DNA of 64,000 nt. Source: Nocardioides astragali (GTDB lineage Bacteria > Actinomycetota > Actinomycetes > Propionibacteriales > Nocardioidaceae). Numbering within the stretch: the first letter of the stretch is position 1; the number at the start of each line of letters is the position of its first letter. Below, in pieces: positions 33,703 to 43,518 of this stretch. The DNA lies in contig NZ_JAFMZM010000005.1 in assembly GCF_024436375.1 (NCBI RefSeq), forward strand, positions 124,001 through 188,000. Reading direction: 5' to 3'. The notes beneath the pieces were generated by a model that ran no database searches, was not told where the DNA came from, and was given only the letters and a program-made list of their open reading frames with translations. The position numbers and the translations under genes are program-made.

Positions 33703-35117
33703 GTGCCGACTGCCCATCCCTCCGGCTGGGCGCACGCCGACGGCGCGCTGCGCTCCACACGCCCCGGCGGGCCCCACTGGCTGCGTGAGCCAGCCGACCC
33801 CAACGAGCTGGTGACCCACCTGTGGTCGCAGACGGCCGCCAAGTCCGACGGCGTTCTCGCGGTCGGCGGGGTGCCGGTGACCGACGTGGTCCGCGAGCAC
33901 GGCTCGCCGGCGTACGTCCTCGACGAGGCCGACTTCCGCAGCAGGGCGCGCGCCTTCCGCGACGCCTTCGGCGGCTACGACGTCTTCTACGCCGGCAAGG
34001 CGTTCCTCTGCACGACGGTGGCCCGCTGGCTGGCCGAGGAGGGGCTCTCGCTCGACGTGTGCTCCGACGGCGAGCTCACGGTGGCCGAGCGTGCGGGCTT
34101 CCCGATGGACCGTGTCGGCTTCCACGGCAACAACAAGACCCTCGGCGAGCTCCAGCGCGCCGTCGAGCTGGGCGTCGGGCGCGTCATCGTCGACTCCTTC
34201 GTCGAGATCGAGCGGCTCTCCGCGGTGGCGACCGAGCTCGGCCGCACGGTCGGGGTGATGGTGCGCGTCACAGCCGGGGTCGAGGCCCACACCCACGAGT
34301 ACATCGCCACTGCCCACGAGGACCAGAAGTTCGGCTTCTCCATCGCCAGCGGTGACGCCCTGGAGGCCGTACGCCGCGTCCACCAGGCCGAGGGGCTGGA
34401 CCTGCTCGGCCTGCACTCCCACATCGGCAGCCAGATCTTCGACACCTCCGGCTTCGAGGTGGCCGCCCGGCGGGTGCTCGCGCTGCACGCGACCGTGGGC
34501 GAGGAGATCGGCGTCGAGATGCCCGAGATGGACCTCGGTGGAGGCTTCGGCATCGCCTACACCACCCAGGACGACCCGTCGGACCCCGCCCAGCTGGCCA
34601 CGGAGATGTCCAAGATCGTCGAGCACGAGTGCCGCGGGCTCGGGATCAGCGAGCCGCGGCTCTCGATCGAGCCCGGCCGGGCGATCGTCGGCCCGGCCGT
34701 GTGCACCGTCTACGAGGTGGGCACCGTCAAGCAGGTCGAGCTCGACGGGGGCGCGCGGCGCACGTACGTCTCCGTGGACGGGGGCATGAGCGACAACATC
34801 CGCACCGCCCTCTACGACGCCGACTACTCCGCCACGCTCGCCTCGCGCCGCTCCGATGCCGAGGCGGTCCTGTCCCGGGTCGTCGGCAAGCACTGCGAGG
34901 CGGGCGACATCGTCGTGAAGGACGAGTTCCTGCCCGGAGACGTGGGTCCCGGCGACCTGGTGGCGGTGCCCGGCACCGGCGCCTACTGCAGATCCATGGC
35001 CTCCAACTACAACCACGCGCTGCGTCCTCCGGTGATCGGAGTTCGGGACGGGAAGACTTTCACCGTGCTGCGACGAGAGACTGTCGCCGACTTGTTGGCG
35101 ACTGATGTGGGTGTCTC

Positions 35118-35121
<4 letters not shown>
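33703..35121 (+). CDS. lysA: Diaminopimelate decarboxylase
   Basis: A 472-residue PLP enzyme making lysine from meso-diaminopimelate. The PLP lysine is K99 in V-F-Y-A-G-K-A-F; H-S-H-I-G-S-Q and G-G-G-F-G-I-A-Y (phosphate-binding glycines) follow, then E-P-G-R-A-I-V-G and the C-terminal C-E-A-G-D. The GTG start follows argS by six bases and the stop overlaps hom in ATGA, so the aspartate-family genes are translationally coupled. Confidence 0.96.
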
Positions 35122-36430
<1,309 letters not shown>

Positions 36431-36434
<4 letters not shown>

Positions 36435-37510
36435 GCGAGCTCAGGGCGGCCCACCAGTGGCGCGGCGTGATCGAGGAGTACCGCGACCTGCTCGACCTGC
36501 CCGATGGCCTCGAGGCGGTGACCCTCCGCGAGGGCGGGACCCCCCTCGTGCACTCCGAGTGGCTCTCCGGCGTGACGGGCGCCGCGGTGTGGCTCAAGGT
36601 CGAGGGCGACAACCCGACCGGCTCCTTCAAGGACCGCGGGATGACCGCGGCGATCTCGCACGCCAAGCACCTCGGCGCCCGGGCGGTGGTGTGCGCCTCC
36701 ACCGGCAACACCTCGGCCTCGATGGCCGCCTACGCCGCGAAGGCCGGGCTCAAGCCGCTCGTCCTGATCCCCGAGGGCAAGATCGCCGCCGGCAAGCTCG
36801 CGCAGGCCGTGGTGCACGGGGCGCAGGTCATCATGGTCCGCGGCAACTTCGACGACTGCCTCGCCATGGCGATCGGCCTCTCCAAGGGCTACCCGGTCGA
36901 GCTCGTCAACTCGGTCAACCCGGTGCGGCTCCAGGGCCAGAAGACCGCCTCCTTCGAGATCGTCGACTTCCTCGGCGACGCCCCCGACTTCCACCTCCTG
37001 CCGGTGGGCAACGCGGGCAACATCTCGGCCTACTGGCTCGGCTACCAGCAGTACGCCGACCTCGGCCGCGCCACCCGGCGACCGCGGATGCTCGGCTTCC
37101 AGGCCGAGGGCGCGGCGCCGCTCGTGACCGGTGAGCCGTTCCCCGATCCCGAGACCAAGGCCACCGCCATCCGGGTCGGCAACCCGGCCTCGTGGCACCT
37201 CGCCGAGCAGGCCGCCAAGGAGTCCGAGGGTGGCTTCGCGGCGCTGACCGACGCCCAGATCCTCGCCGCGCAGCTCGACCTCGCCCGCAACGACGGCGTC
37301 TTCGTCGAGCCCGCCTCGGCAGCGGGAGTCGCCGGCCTGCTGGCAGCGGTGGCCTCCGGGCAGTCCTTCGCCGGGTCGACCGTGGCGATCACGGTCACGG
37401 GCCACGGACTCAAGGACACTGCTACGGCGCTGGAGTCCTGCGGCGACATCGTCGACACCGTCGTGGACGCCGACGTCGACACTGCCGCGGCCGCGGCCGG
37501 GCTGGCCTGA
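36431..37510 (+). CDS. thrC: Threonine synthase
   Basis: A 359-residue PLP enzyme making threonine from phosphohomoserine. The PLP lysine is K67 in N-P-T-G-S-F-K-D-R-G-M; the phosphate-binding loop G-N-A-G-N-I lies near 195. It is of the shorter actinobacterial type. ATGA overlap with hom; thrB follows four bases later. Confidence 0.95.
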
Positions 37511-37514
37511 GGGC

Positions 37515-38414
37515 GTGACGACCTTCGTCGAGGGCGCGGTGCGGGTCACCGTCCCGGCCACGTCGGCCAACCTCGGTCCTGGCTTCGACTCGCTCGGGCT
37601 CGCGCTGTCGCTGCGCGACGAGCTCGAGGCCGAGGTGCTGCCCGAGGGCCTGCTCGTCGAGGTCGAGGGTGCCGGCGCAGACGGCGTACCCCGCGACGAG
37701 TCGCACCTGGTCGTGCGCGCGATGCGGGCGTCCTTCGAGCTGATGGGCGCCCGGCCTCCCGGGCTGCGGCTCTCCTGCCACAACGTGATCCCGCACGCCC
37801 GTGGGCTCGGCTCCTCCTCGGCAGCCATCGTCGCGGGGGTGGTCCTGGCCCGCGGCCTGGTCGCCGGCGGCCAGCTCCTTGCGTCCGACGAGGCCCTCTT
37901 CGACCTCGCCGCCGACCTCGAGGGACACCCGGACAACGTGGCTCCGGCGTTCTACGGCGGCTTCGTGATCTCGGGCCGCGAGGACGACCACTGGTACGCC
38001 GTCCGCGCCGGCGTCGACCCGCGGATCACCGCTGTCGCCTTCGTCCCGCCGAGCGGGGTCGAGACCTCGGTCGCGCGCGGCCTGCTGCCGGCGTCGGTGG
38101 CGCATGCCGACGCTGCCGCCAACTCGGGTCGCGCGGCCCTCCTCGTCGCCGCCCTCGCCGGCCGCCCGGAGCACCTGCTCGCCGCCACCCGCGACTGGCT
38201 GCACCAGGAGCAGCGGGAGCCGGCGATGCCGGAGACCCTGGCGCTCGTACGCCGCCTCCGTGCCGACGGCGTACCCGCCGTGGTCTCCGGCGCGGGACCC
38301 ACCGTGCTCGCCTTCGGCTCCGCCGACACCTCGGCCCTGACCGGGCGCTGCCCGGACGGGTGGACCTGTCACGACCTGTCGATCGAACCAGCCGGAGCGG
38401 TCCTGCTAACCTGA
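37515..38414 (+). CDS. thrB: Homoserine kinase
   Basis: A 299-residue GHMP-family kinase phosphorylating homoserine. Motif 1 P-A-T-S-A-N-L-G-P-G-F-D-S-L-G is near residue 15, the ATP loop P-H-A-R-G-L-G-S-S-S-A-A-I around 95 and motif 3 V-S-G-A-G-P-T near 255. GTG start. It ends the amino-acid part of the operon; the 145 bases before rho show no gene and only a weak TAACCT -10-like hexamer near the thrB stop. Confidence 0.95.
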   Translation: MTTFVEGAVRVTVPATSANLGPGFDSLGLALSLRDELEAEVLPEGLLVEVEGAGADGVPRDESHLVVRAMRASFELMGARPPGLRLSCHNVIPHARGLGSSSAAIVAGVVLARGLVAGGQLLASDEALFDLAADLEGHPDNVAPAFYGGFVISGREDDHWYAVRAGVDPRITAVAFVPPSGVETSVARGLLPASVAHADAAANSGRAALLVAALAGRPEHLLAATRDWLHQEQREPAMPETLALVRRLRADGVPAVVSGAGPTVLAFGSADTSALTGRCPDGWTCHDLSIEPAGAVLLT

Positions 38415-38559
38415 CGGCGCGCCGTTCGGCGCACCTGCCCGTCCCGGTCTCCCTGGCGGTCCCACGACCTCCACGACGACTGCGTGCACGGGCGACCACC
38501 ATCCGCCTCGCAGGCCGCTCGCCGGTCACCGCAGGCGACGCAACGTGCGAAGGACCCAC

Positions 38560-40455
38560 GTGACCGAGACCCCCACTGCTGCCCCCTCTGCTGACGCGGA
38601 CGCGGCGGCGAAGAAGCCTGCCAAGAAGGCGGCTTCGAAGCCAGCGTCGAAGTCGGGCGGCCTCAGCTCGATGCTGCTGGCCGACCTCAAGTCGATGGCC
38701 GCCGGCCTGGGCATCTCCGGTGCCGGATCGATGAAGAAGGCCCAGCTGGTCGACGCGATCAAGGCGTCCCAGTCGGGCTCCGCCGCCCGGCCCGACACGT
38801 CCGTGGCGCCGAGCGCCGATGCACCCCGGAGACAGCAGCCCGAGCAGCCCGAGCTGCCGAGCGCCGACCCCGAGCCTGCGGCCGCGTCGACGGCCCCGGT
38901 GACGGCCCAGACGACGGTGCGGACCCGCACCCGCAAGCAGCGCCAGGCCGAGCAGGCCGGCGAGTCGGCCCAGCCCGAGCAGGAGCAGCCCGAGCAGAAG
39001 CAGGCCGACCGGCCCGCCCAGAGGCAGGACAAGGCCAGGCAGGACCAGCAGGCCCGGCAGGACCAGGCCAGGCAGGACCAGCAGGCCCGGCAGGACCAGG
39101 CCAGGCAGGACCAGCAGGCCCGGCAGGACCAGGCCAAGCAGGACCAGGCCAAGCAGGACCAGAAGCAGAGCCAGAAGCAGGCCAAGCAGAACCAGAACCA
39201 GACCCAGCAGAACCAGAACCAGCAGGCCCAGGCCGGCCAGGGCCAGGGCCAGGGCCAGGGCCCGGCCGACGACGAGGACGACGAGGGTGGCAGCCGCCGC
39301 AACCGCCGCCGCCGCGGCCGCGACCGCGACCGGACGGTCCCGCGCACCGGTGCCCGCAACGAGCCCGACACCACGATCCTCGAGGACGACGTCCTGGTGC
39401 CGGCTGCCGGCATCCTCGACGTGCTCGACAACTGCGCGTTCGTGCGGACCTCGGGCTACCTGCCCGGTCCCGAGGACGTCTACCTCTCGCTGTCGATGGT
39501 GCGCAAGTACCACCTGCGTCGCGGTGACGCGGTCGTGGGGCAGGTACGCCAGCCGCGGGAGGGGGAGCGTCGGGAGAAGTTCAACCCGATGGTCCGCATC
39601 GACAGCGTGAACGGCACCGAGGCAGAGGGCGCCAAGGAGCGCCCGGAGTTCGCGGACGCGGTGCCGGTCCACCCCCACCAGCGCCTGCGCCTGGCCACCG
39701 ACGACGCCAACCTGAGCGGTCGGGTCATCGACATCGCCGCACCGGTCGGGAAGGGCCAGCGCGGGCTGGTCCTCACCCCGCCGCGGACCGGTGCGACCTC
39801 CCTGCTGCAGTCGATCGCCCAGTCGGTGACCACCAACAACCCCGAGTGCCACGTGATGGTGGTGCTCGTCGACACCCGTCCCGAGGAGGTCACCGACTTC
39901 CAGCGCGCGGTCAAGGGCGAGGTCGTGGCCTCGACGTTCGACCGTCAGCCGGCCGACCACACCCTGGTCGCTGAGCTGGCCATCGAGCGCGCCAAGCGCC
40001 TCGTCGAGCTCGGCCACGACGTGGTCGTGCTCCTCGACTCCCTGACCCGCCTGGGCCGGGCCTACAACCTCGCCGCGCCCGCCAACGGCCGGATCCTCGG
40101 CGGCGTGGTCGACGCGTCCGCGGTGCACCCGACCAAGGAGTTCTTCGGTGCGGCACGCAAGATCGAGGACGCGGGCTCGCTGACCATCCTCGCGACGGTC
40201 ACCGTGGGCACCGGGTCCGCCACCGACGAGTTCTTCCTCGAGGAGCTCTCCGGCACCGCCAACCTGGAGCTGGTGCTCAGCGCGGACCGTGCCGCGAAGG
40301 GGATCGTGCCGGCCGTCGACATCGCCGCGTCGGGCACGCGCCACGAGGAGAAGCTGCTCGCACCCGCTGAGGGAGCGGTCGTCGGTGACCTGCGCAAGCA
40401 GCTCGCGGCCGCGGACTCCCCCCAGGCGGTGACCAAGCTCGTCGGCTCGCGCTGA
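38560..40455 (+). CDS. rho: Rho transcription terminator homologue with degenerate ATPase site
   Basis: A 631-residue Rho in the usual actinobacterial position between thrB and rpmE. Residues about 30-70 form the Rho_N domain; about 80-255 is a disordered Gln/Arg/Ala-rich insertion ending in N-R-R-R-R-G-R-D-R-D-R; about 270-350 is the cold-shock-type primary RNA-binding domain (well conserved); about 370-625 is the RecA-like motor. In the motor, residue 412 is Ala where the Walker A Lys should be (P-P-R-T-G-A-T), 439 is Thr instead of the catalytic Glu (D-T-R-P-E-E), 554 is Ala instead of the R-loop Lys (G-T-G-S-A-T-D-E) and 581 is Gly instead of the valve Arg. Walker B D493 and finger R594 remain. 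The C-terminus is about 16 residues shorter than E. coli Rho after the finger. The family is certain; ATP-driven termination by this protein is doubtful. The GTG at 38560 has AAGGA upstream. Confidence 0.93.
   Translation: MTETPTAAPSADADAAAKKPAKKAASKPASKSGGLSSMLLADLKSMAAGLGISGAGSMKKAQLVDAIKASQSGSAARPDTSVAPSADAPRRQQPEQPELPSADPEPAAASTAPVTAQTTVRTRTRKQRQAEQAGESAQPEQEQPEQKQADRPAQRQDKARQDQQARQDQARQDQQARQDQARQDQQARQDQAKQDQAKQDQKQSQKQAKQNQNQTQQNQNQQAQAGQGQGQGQGPADDEDDEGGSRRNRRRRGRDRDRTVPRTGARNEPDTTILEDDVLVPAAGILDVLDNCAFVRTSGYLPGPEDVYLSLSMVRKYHLRRGDAVVGQVRQPREGERREKFNPMVRIDSVNGTEAEGAKERPEFADAVPVHPHQRLRLATDDANLSGRVIDIAAPVGKGQRGLVLTPPRTGATSLLQSIAQSVTTNNPECHVMVVLVDTRPEEVTDFQRAVKGEVVASTFDRQPADHTLVAELAIERAKRLVELGHDVVVLLDSLTRLGRAYNLAAPANGRILGGVVDASAVHPTKEFFGAARKIEDAGSLTILATVTVGTGSATDEFFLEELSGTANLELVLSADRAAKGIVPAVDIAASGTRHEEKLLAPAEGAVVGDLRKQLAAADSPQAVTKLVGSR
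39040..39138. repeat. Three 33-bp tandem repeats in rho
   Basis: Units at 39040-39072, 39073-39105 and 39106-39138 each encode an 11-residue Q-D-Q-Q-A-R-Q-D-Q-A-R/K unit (residues 161-193), followed by shorter degenerate copies. The frame is kept, so copy-number change would only lengthen or shorten the disordered region. Confidence 0.9.
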
Positions 40456-40483
40456 TCCCGCGCAGCTGGCGGGCCGCCGGCGG

Positions 40484-40509
40484 GGAATCCCCGGATTGGC
40501 GCCGTTGTT
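40484..40509 (+). promoter_or_regulatory. SigR-type promoter upstream of rpmE
   Basis: GGAAT (40484-40488, preceded by GG) and GTT (40507-40509) are separated by exactly 18 bases, the SigR consensus. The promoter lies 30 bases after the rho stop and about 87 bases before the rpmE start. In Streptomyces coelicolor rpmE is a known SigR target, which supports the assignment. Confidence 0.75.
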
Positions 40510-40595
40510 CACACCGGTGGCACACTTGTGTGTCGGTTCCGGTTCACGTCCTGAGCGATCCACGCGGGCGACCCGGAACAATTCGAGAGGAAACC

Positions 40596-40841
40596 ATGAA
40601 GAAGGACACGCACCCCGAGTACGTCGAGACCGCCGTCACCTGCACGTGCGGCGCGTCGTTCACCACTCGCAGCACCGCGACGTCCGGCCGGCTCCACGCC
40701 GACGTGTGCTCGCAGTGCCACCCGTTCTACACCGGCAAGCAGAAGATCCTCGACACCGGCGGCCGCGTCGCCCGCTTCGAGGCCCGCTACGCCAAGAAGG
40801 CTCCGGCCGACAAGGTTGCCGAGACCGCCGAGAGCAAGTAG
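40596..40841 (+). CDS. rpmE: Ribosomal protein bL31 (zinc-binding form)
   Basis: An 81-residue bL31 with the zinc-ribbon cysteines C-T-C near residues 16-18 and C-S-Q-C at 37-40 (C+ type), F-Y-T-G-K-Q near 45 and a Lys/Ala-rich tail. The ATG follows AGAGGAAA. A SigR-type promoter precedes it, so supply of this zinc-holding ribosomal protein is probably raised by thiol stress; an intrinsic terminator follows. Confidence 0.96.
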   Translation: MKKDTHPEYVETAVTCTCGASFTTRSTATSGRLHADVCSQCHPFYTGKQKILDTGGRVARFEARYAKKAPADKVAETAESK

Positions 40842-40849
40842 CTCACGCC

Positions 40850-40888
40850 AGGCGCCGGTCGCCCGCTTCGCGCGGGTGACCGGCGCCT
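40850..40888 (+). terminator. Intrinsic terminator after rpmE
   Basis: AGGCGCCGGTC (40850-40860) pairs with GACCGGCGCCT (40878-40888), with an inner CCCGC/GCGGG stem and a TTCGC-type loop. It is followed by TGTCGTCT. It lies nine bases after the rpmE stop and separates it from prfA. Confidence 0.85.
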
Positions 40889-40928
40889 TGTCGTCTGCCC
40901 ACCTGCTGCCGAGCCGAGGAGGAGCGCC

Positions 40929-42002
40929 GTGTTCGAGGCCGTCGAGGGAATGCGTGAGGAGCACGCCGATCTCGAGCGACGCCTGACGCTGCCCGAGACC
41001 CATGCCGACCAGCGCCTGGCCAAGCAGCTCAACCAGCGCTACGCCGAGCTGACCGCCGTGGTGACGACCTGGCAGGACTGGCTCCAGCTCGGCGACGACA
41101 TCGAGGCGGCCCGTGAGCTCGGCGCCAGCGACCCGGGCTTCGCCGCCGAGGCCGAGGAGCTGGCCGCGCGCCGTGAGGTGGCCGGGGAGCGGCTGCGCCG
41201 GCTCCTGGTGCCGCGCGACCCGGCCGACGGCAAGGACGCCCTGCTGGAGATCAAGTCCGGGGAGGGCGGGGAGGAGTCCGCGCTCTTCGCGGGCGACCTG
41301 CTCCGGATGTACACCCGCTACGCCGAGACCCGCGGGTGGAGCGTGGAGATCCTCGACGCCAACGAGTCCGACCTCGGGGGCTACAAGTCGGTCACCGCGG
41401 CCGTGAAGGCTCGCGGCACCGTGGAGCCCGGCCAGGCGCCGTACGCCCTGCTCAAGTTCGAGGGCGGCGTGCACCGGGTCCAGCGCGTGCCCGTCACCGA
41501 GTCGCAGGGACGCGTGCACACGTCGGCGGCCGGAGTGCTCGTCTCGCCCGAGGCCGAGCCGGTCGACGTGACGATCGACGACAACGACCTGCGCATCGAC
41601 GTCTACCGCTCCAGCGGTCCCGGCGGCCAGAGCGTCAACACCACCGACTCCGCGGTGCGGATCACCCACCTGCCCAGCGGCATCGTGGCCAGCTGCCAGA
41701 ACGAGAAGAGCCAGCTCCAGAACAAGGAGTCCGCCATGCGGATCCTTCGCTCGCGGCTGCTCCAGGCCGCCCAGGATGCCGCGGACGCCGAGGCGAGCGA
41801 CGCGCGGCGCTCGCAGGTGCGCACGGTCGACCGCTCCGAGCGGATCCGCACCTACAACTACGCCGAGAACCGGATCTCCGACCACCGCACCGGCTACAAG
41901 TCCTACAACCTCGACCAGGTGCTCGACGGCGACCTCCAGCCGGTGCTCGACTCGTGCGTCGAGACCGACATGGCGGCCCGCCTCGCGGCGCTGGAGTCCT
42001 GA
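40929..42002 (+). CDS. prfA: Peptide chain release factor 1
   Basis: A 357-residue class I release factor reading UAA/UAG. The G-G-Q motif lies in S-S-G-P-G-G-Q-S-V-N-T-T-D-S-A-V near residue 235, to be methylated on Gln by PrmC, encoded directly downstream. GTG start after GAGGAG. The stop is adjacent to the prmC start. Confidence 0.96.
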   Translation: MFEAVEGMREEHADLERRLTLPETHADQRLAKQLNQRYAELTAVVTTWQDWLQLGDDIEAARELGASDPGFAAEAEELAARREVAGERLRRLLVPRDPADGKDALLEIKSGEGGEESALFAGDLLRMYTRYAETRGWSVEILDANESDLGGYKSVTAAVKARGTVEPGQAPYALLKFEGGVHRVQRVPVTESQGRVHTSAAGVLVSPEAEPVDVTIDDNDLRIDVYRSSGPGGQSVNTTDSAVRITHLPSGIVASCQNEKSQLQNKESAMRILRSRLLQAAQDAADAEASDARRSQVRTVDRSERIRTYNYAENRISDHRTGYKSYNLDQVLDGDLQPVLDSCVETDMAARLAALES

Positions 42003-42854
42003 GTGCGCGCCCGCGCGGCGCGGCGCGAGGGTGCCGCAGTGCTTCGGGAGGGAGGCGTGGCCTCCCCCGAGCGCGACGCCGACCTCCTGCTCGCCCACGT
42101 CCTCGACGTCCCCCTCGGACGGCTGCCGCTCGTCGACGACCTCGATCGCCAGCAGCAGGAGCAGTACGTCGCGCTGCTGGCGCGCCGCGCCGCTCGCGAG
42201 CCGCTCCAGCACCTGACCGGCACCGCCGCCTTCCGCCACGTCGAGCTCGCGGTCGGCCCGGGCGTCTTCGTGCCTCGCCCGGAGACGGAGCTGCTCGCCG
42301 GCTGGGCGATCGATGCGGCTCGCGCGGTCGAGCACGCCGGCCGGACCTGCCGGGTCGTCGACCTCTGCACGGGTTCGGGGGCGATCGCCAAGGCCGTCGC
42401 CGACGAGGTCCCGGACGCCGACGTGCACGCCGTCGAGCTCGACGAGGGAGCCCTCGCCTGGGCCGAGCGCAACCTGGCCGGCACCGGCGTCGACCTGCGC
42501 CACGGCGACCTCGCCACGTCCTTCGACGACCTGCTCGGCACCGTCGACGTCGTGGTGTGCAACCCGCCCTACATCCCGCTCGAGGCGTGGGAGTCCGTGG
42601 CGGCCGAGGCCCGCGACCACGACCCGCACCTGGCCCTCTTCTCGGGCCAGGACGGGCTCGACGCGATGCGCGTCCTCGAGCGGCGAGCTGCCCTGCTGCT
42701 GCGGCCCGGGGGAGTGGTCGGCGCCGAGCACGCCGACGTGCAGGGGGAGTCGGCCCCCGGTGTCTTCACCGCCGCGGGGCGGTGGCTCGACGTGACCGAC
42801 CATCTCGACCTCGCGGGTCGACCGCGCTACCTGACCGCGCGACTGGCACGATGA
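42003..42854 (+). CDS. prmC: Release factor glutamine methyltransferase
   Basis: A 283-residue SAM-dependent enzyme that methylates the GGQ glutamine of release factors. Motif I is V-V-D-L-C-T-G-S-G-A-I-A near residue 120 and the catalytic N-P-P-Y-I-P near 182. GTG start directly after the prfA stop; ATGA overlap with the next gene. Confidence 0.94.
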   Translation: MRARAARREGAAVLREGGVASPERDADLLLAHVLDVPLGRLPLVDDLDRQQQEQYVALLARRAAREPLQHLTGTAAFRHVELAVGPGVFVPRPETELLAGWAIDAARAVEHAGRTCRVVDLCTGSGAIAKAVADEVPDADVHAVELDEGALAWAERNLAGTGVDLRHGDLATSFDDLLGTVDVVVCNPPYIPLEAWESVAAEARDHDPHLALFSGQDGLDAMRVLERRAALLLRPGGVVGAEHADVQGESAPGVFTAAGRWLDVTDHLDLAGRPRYLTARLAR

Positions 42855-43516
42855 GCGACGTGGACAGGCTGACGACCTCGACGGAGGAGGAGCGTGAGGC
42901 CGCGGTGACCGCCGCTGCCGGCGCCGTACGACGTGGAGACCTGGTGGTGATCCCCACCGACACCGTCTACGGCATCGCCGCCGACGCGTTCTCCCACGAG
43001 GCCGTCCGGAGCCTGCTCGACGCCAAGGGCCGCGGCCGGGAGATGCCGCCACCGGTGCTCGTCTCGGCGGCCACCACGCTCGACGCGCTCGCCGACGGCG
43101 TACCCCCGTGGGCGCGCACGCTCGTCGAGAAGTTCTGGCCCGGCCCGTTGACCCTCGTCTGCCGCCAGCAGGCGTCACTGATGTGGGACCTGGGGGAGAC
43201 CCGGGGGACCGTCGCGGTCCGGATGCCCGACGACGAGGTGGCGCTGGCCGTCCTCGAGCGCACCGGCCCGCTCGCCGTGTCCTCGGCCAATCTCACCGGC
43301 CGCCCCGCCGCCACGGACGCGGACGCGGCCGAGGAGATGCTGGGCGACGTCGTGGCTGTCATCGTCGACGGGGGAGCCTCCTCGGGTGGCGAGGCCTCCA
43401 CGATCGTCGACGTCACCGTCCCGGAGGGCCGGGTCCTGCGCCTGGGCGCCCTCTCGCTCGACGAGCTCAACGCGGTCCTCGAGGAGCACGGCGTGGTCCT
43501 CTCGGACGAGGGCTGA
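42851..43516 (+). CDS. L-threonylcarbamoyladenylate synthase (Sua5/YrdC)
   Basis: A 221-residue Sua5/YrdC-domain protein without the extra C-terminal Sua5 domain. It makes threonylcarbamoyl-AMP for the tRNA t6A37 modification. Signature V-I-P-T-D-T-V-Y-G-I-A near residue 33, the P-x-V-L-V region, W-P-G-P-L-T-L-V and S-S-A-N-L-T-G-x-P. It is co-transcribed with prfA-prmC, the standard actinobacterial arrangement. Confidence 0.94.
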   Translation: MSDVDRLTTSTEEEREAAVTAAAGAVRRGDLVVIPTDTVYGIAADAFSHEAVRSLLDAKGRGREMPPPVLVSAATTLDALADGVPPWARTLVEKFWPGPLTLVCRQQASLMWDLGETRGTVAVRMPDDEVALAVLERTGPLAVSSANLTGRPAATDADAAEEMLGDVVAVIVDGGASSGGEASTIVDVTVPEGRVLRLGALSLDELNAVLEEHGVVLSDEG

Positions 43517-43518
43517 CG

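Noticed and set aside
39040..39138. CRISPR-like array in rho
   Set aside because: Tandem in-frame coding repeats with no spacers.
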